DNA of 5,441 nucleotides from Bacilli bacterium. GTDB taxonomy: Bacteria > Bacillota_I > Bacilli_A > RFN20 > CAG-826. This document shows, piece by piece, positions 4,959 through 5,441 of the stretch. How positions within the stretch are numbered: the first letter of the stretch is position 1; each line of letters begins with the position of its first letter. The notes beneath the pieces are model-generated. The model worked only from the letters and a program-made list of their open reading frames with translations. It had not been told where the DNA came from and did no database searches. The translations under genes were made by a program, and so were the position numbers. The stretch is from NCBI GenBank assembly GCA_017531065.1, contig JAFXLR010000035.1:1-5441 (forward strand), written 5' to 3'.

Positions 4959-5441
4959 TTATTTCTCGCTGAAATCCTTTAAGAAACGGACATCGTTAGC
5001 GTAGATCCTACGGATATCGTCGATGCCATAACGGAGCATGGCAAGACGCTCGACGCCGACGCCGAAAGCGAAACCGCTATAGACGGCAGGGTCATACCCG
5101 CACATTCTTAAGACTTCTGGGTTAACTTCGCCAGCGCCTAAGATCTCAATCCAACCGGTGCCTTTGCACATGTTGCATCCTTTGCCACCGCATTTGGCGC
5201 AAGAGACATCGACTTCGACGGATGGCTCGGTGAATGGGAAAAAGGATGAACGGAGACGGATTTCTCTCTTTTCACCGAACATTTTCTTAACGAAGAGCTC
5301 TAAGGTTCCTTTGAGGTCGGCAAGCGAGATTCCTTTGTCGACGACAAGGCCTTCGATCTGACCGAACTGGTGGCTATGGGTGGCGTCATCGTCATCCCTT
5401 CTGAAGCACTTGCCAGGGCAGATCATCTTGATCGGTTTCTT
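4959..5441 (-). CDS. pheS: Phenylalanyl-tRNA synthetase alpha subunit, C-terminal part (5' end outside window)
   Basis: The last 160 residues of PheS, the catalytic subunit that activates phenylalanine and charges tRNA-Phe, run off the right edge; whole proteins have about 340. Class II motif 2 is visible ([20 protein letters not shown], 12-31), then the phenylalanine-pocket FPFTEPS (68-74). A four-cysteine knuckle follows (C81, C84, C89, C92; C-x2-C-x4-C-x2-C) before GWIEILGAG. Motif 3 is [22 protein letters not shown] (123-144). The alanine in GFAFG, which sets the size of the amino-acid pocket, is the usual one. The sequence is close to the Bacilli type. Differences from the usual pattern are GEVNP where GMVHP is expected (104-108) and RLRSSFFPF for RLRPSFFPF. 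The TAA stop is part of the pheT ribosome binding region, 13 bases before pheT, so the two are co-translated. Any T-box leader would lie outside the window. Confidence 0.98.
   Translation of the reverse strand, partial: KKPIKMICPGKCFRRDDDDATHSHQFGQIEGLVVDKGISLADLKGTLELFVKKMFGEKREIRLRSSFFPFTEPSVEVDVSCAKCGGKGCNMCKGTGWIEILGAGEVNPEVLRMCGYDPAVYSGFAFGVGVERLAMLRYGIDDIRRIYANDVRFLKDFSEK

Noticed and set aside
5189..5206. Four cysteines in PheS as a novel zinc finger insertion
   Set aside because: A cysteine-rich knuckle before GWIEILG occurs in ordinary Bacilli PheS, so it is not unusual.

Overview
The window is a bacterial segment whose main genes all read on the minus strand. From the right edge leftwards they are pheS (3' part only), pheT, a DUF177/YceD-like gene, a terminator, a promoter with an apparent MraZ box, mraZ, rsmH, a small single-pass membrane protein in the place where ftsL usually sits, and a second terminator. 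The protein sequences are of Firmicutes/Bacilli type. PheS in particular has the Bacilli-style signature [16 protein letters not shown]. Base composition is roughly half G+C, unlike classical AT-rich mycoplasmas. The genetic code appears standard: Trp is TGG, and rsmH ends with a TGA that overlaps the next start. My guess is an uncultured member of the Bacilli/Mollicutes-related gut lineages (RF39- or Erysipelotrichales-like), but the window does not prove it.

Right half (about 2028-5441): a translation operon. PheS and PheT form the alpha2beta2 phenylalanyl-tRNA synthetase. The pheT ribosome binding site overlaps the pheS stop. The pheT stop shares a base with the start of a 160-residue DUF177/YceD-like protein, a family linked to 23S rRNA/50S accumulation. 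A strong hairpin plus T-run closes the unit. The PheT editing pocket lacks several normally conserved residues.

Left-centre (about 296-1995): a short dcw-type operon. A candidate promoter is followed by two GTGGGAAAAW direct repeats at a 10-bp period that overlap the ribosome binding site and GTG start of mraZ, as expected for MraZ autoregulation. mraZ, rsmH and the small membrane-protein gene are packed with a 4-nt gap and a GTGA overlap. The unit then ends at a terminator, with no pbpB, mraY or later dcw genes following.

Left edge (1-285): the only sequence out of character. On the plus strand, bases 3 to about 105 encode a fragment of a [2Fe-2S] ferredoxin domain (FeFe-hydrogenase/NuoG/formate dehydrogenase type). 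It is AT-rich and cut off just before its expected fourth cysteine. On the minus strand, the N-terminus of a hydrophobic protein runs into the same point and is also cut. Two unrelated converging genes broken at one place, with a composition change, suggest a chimeric assembly join or a real rearrangement breakpoint near 100-115.

I found no tRNA, rRNA, CRISPR array, insertion sequence or obviously new defence or mobile system. The most interesting points are the PheT editing-site substitutions, the MraZ box on the start codon, the atypical small protein in the ftsL position, and the left-edge junction.
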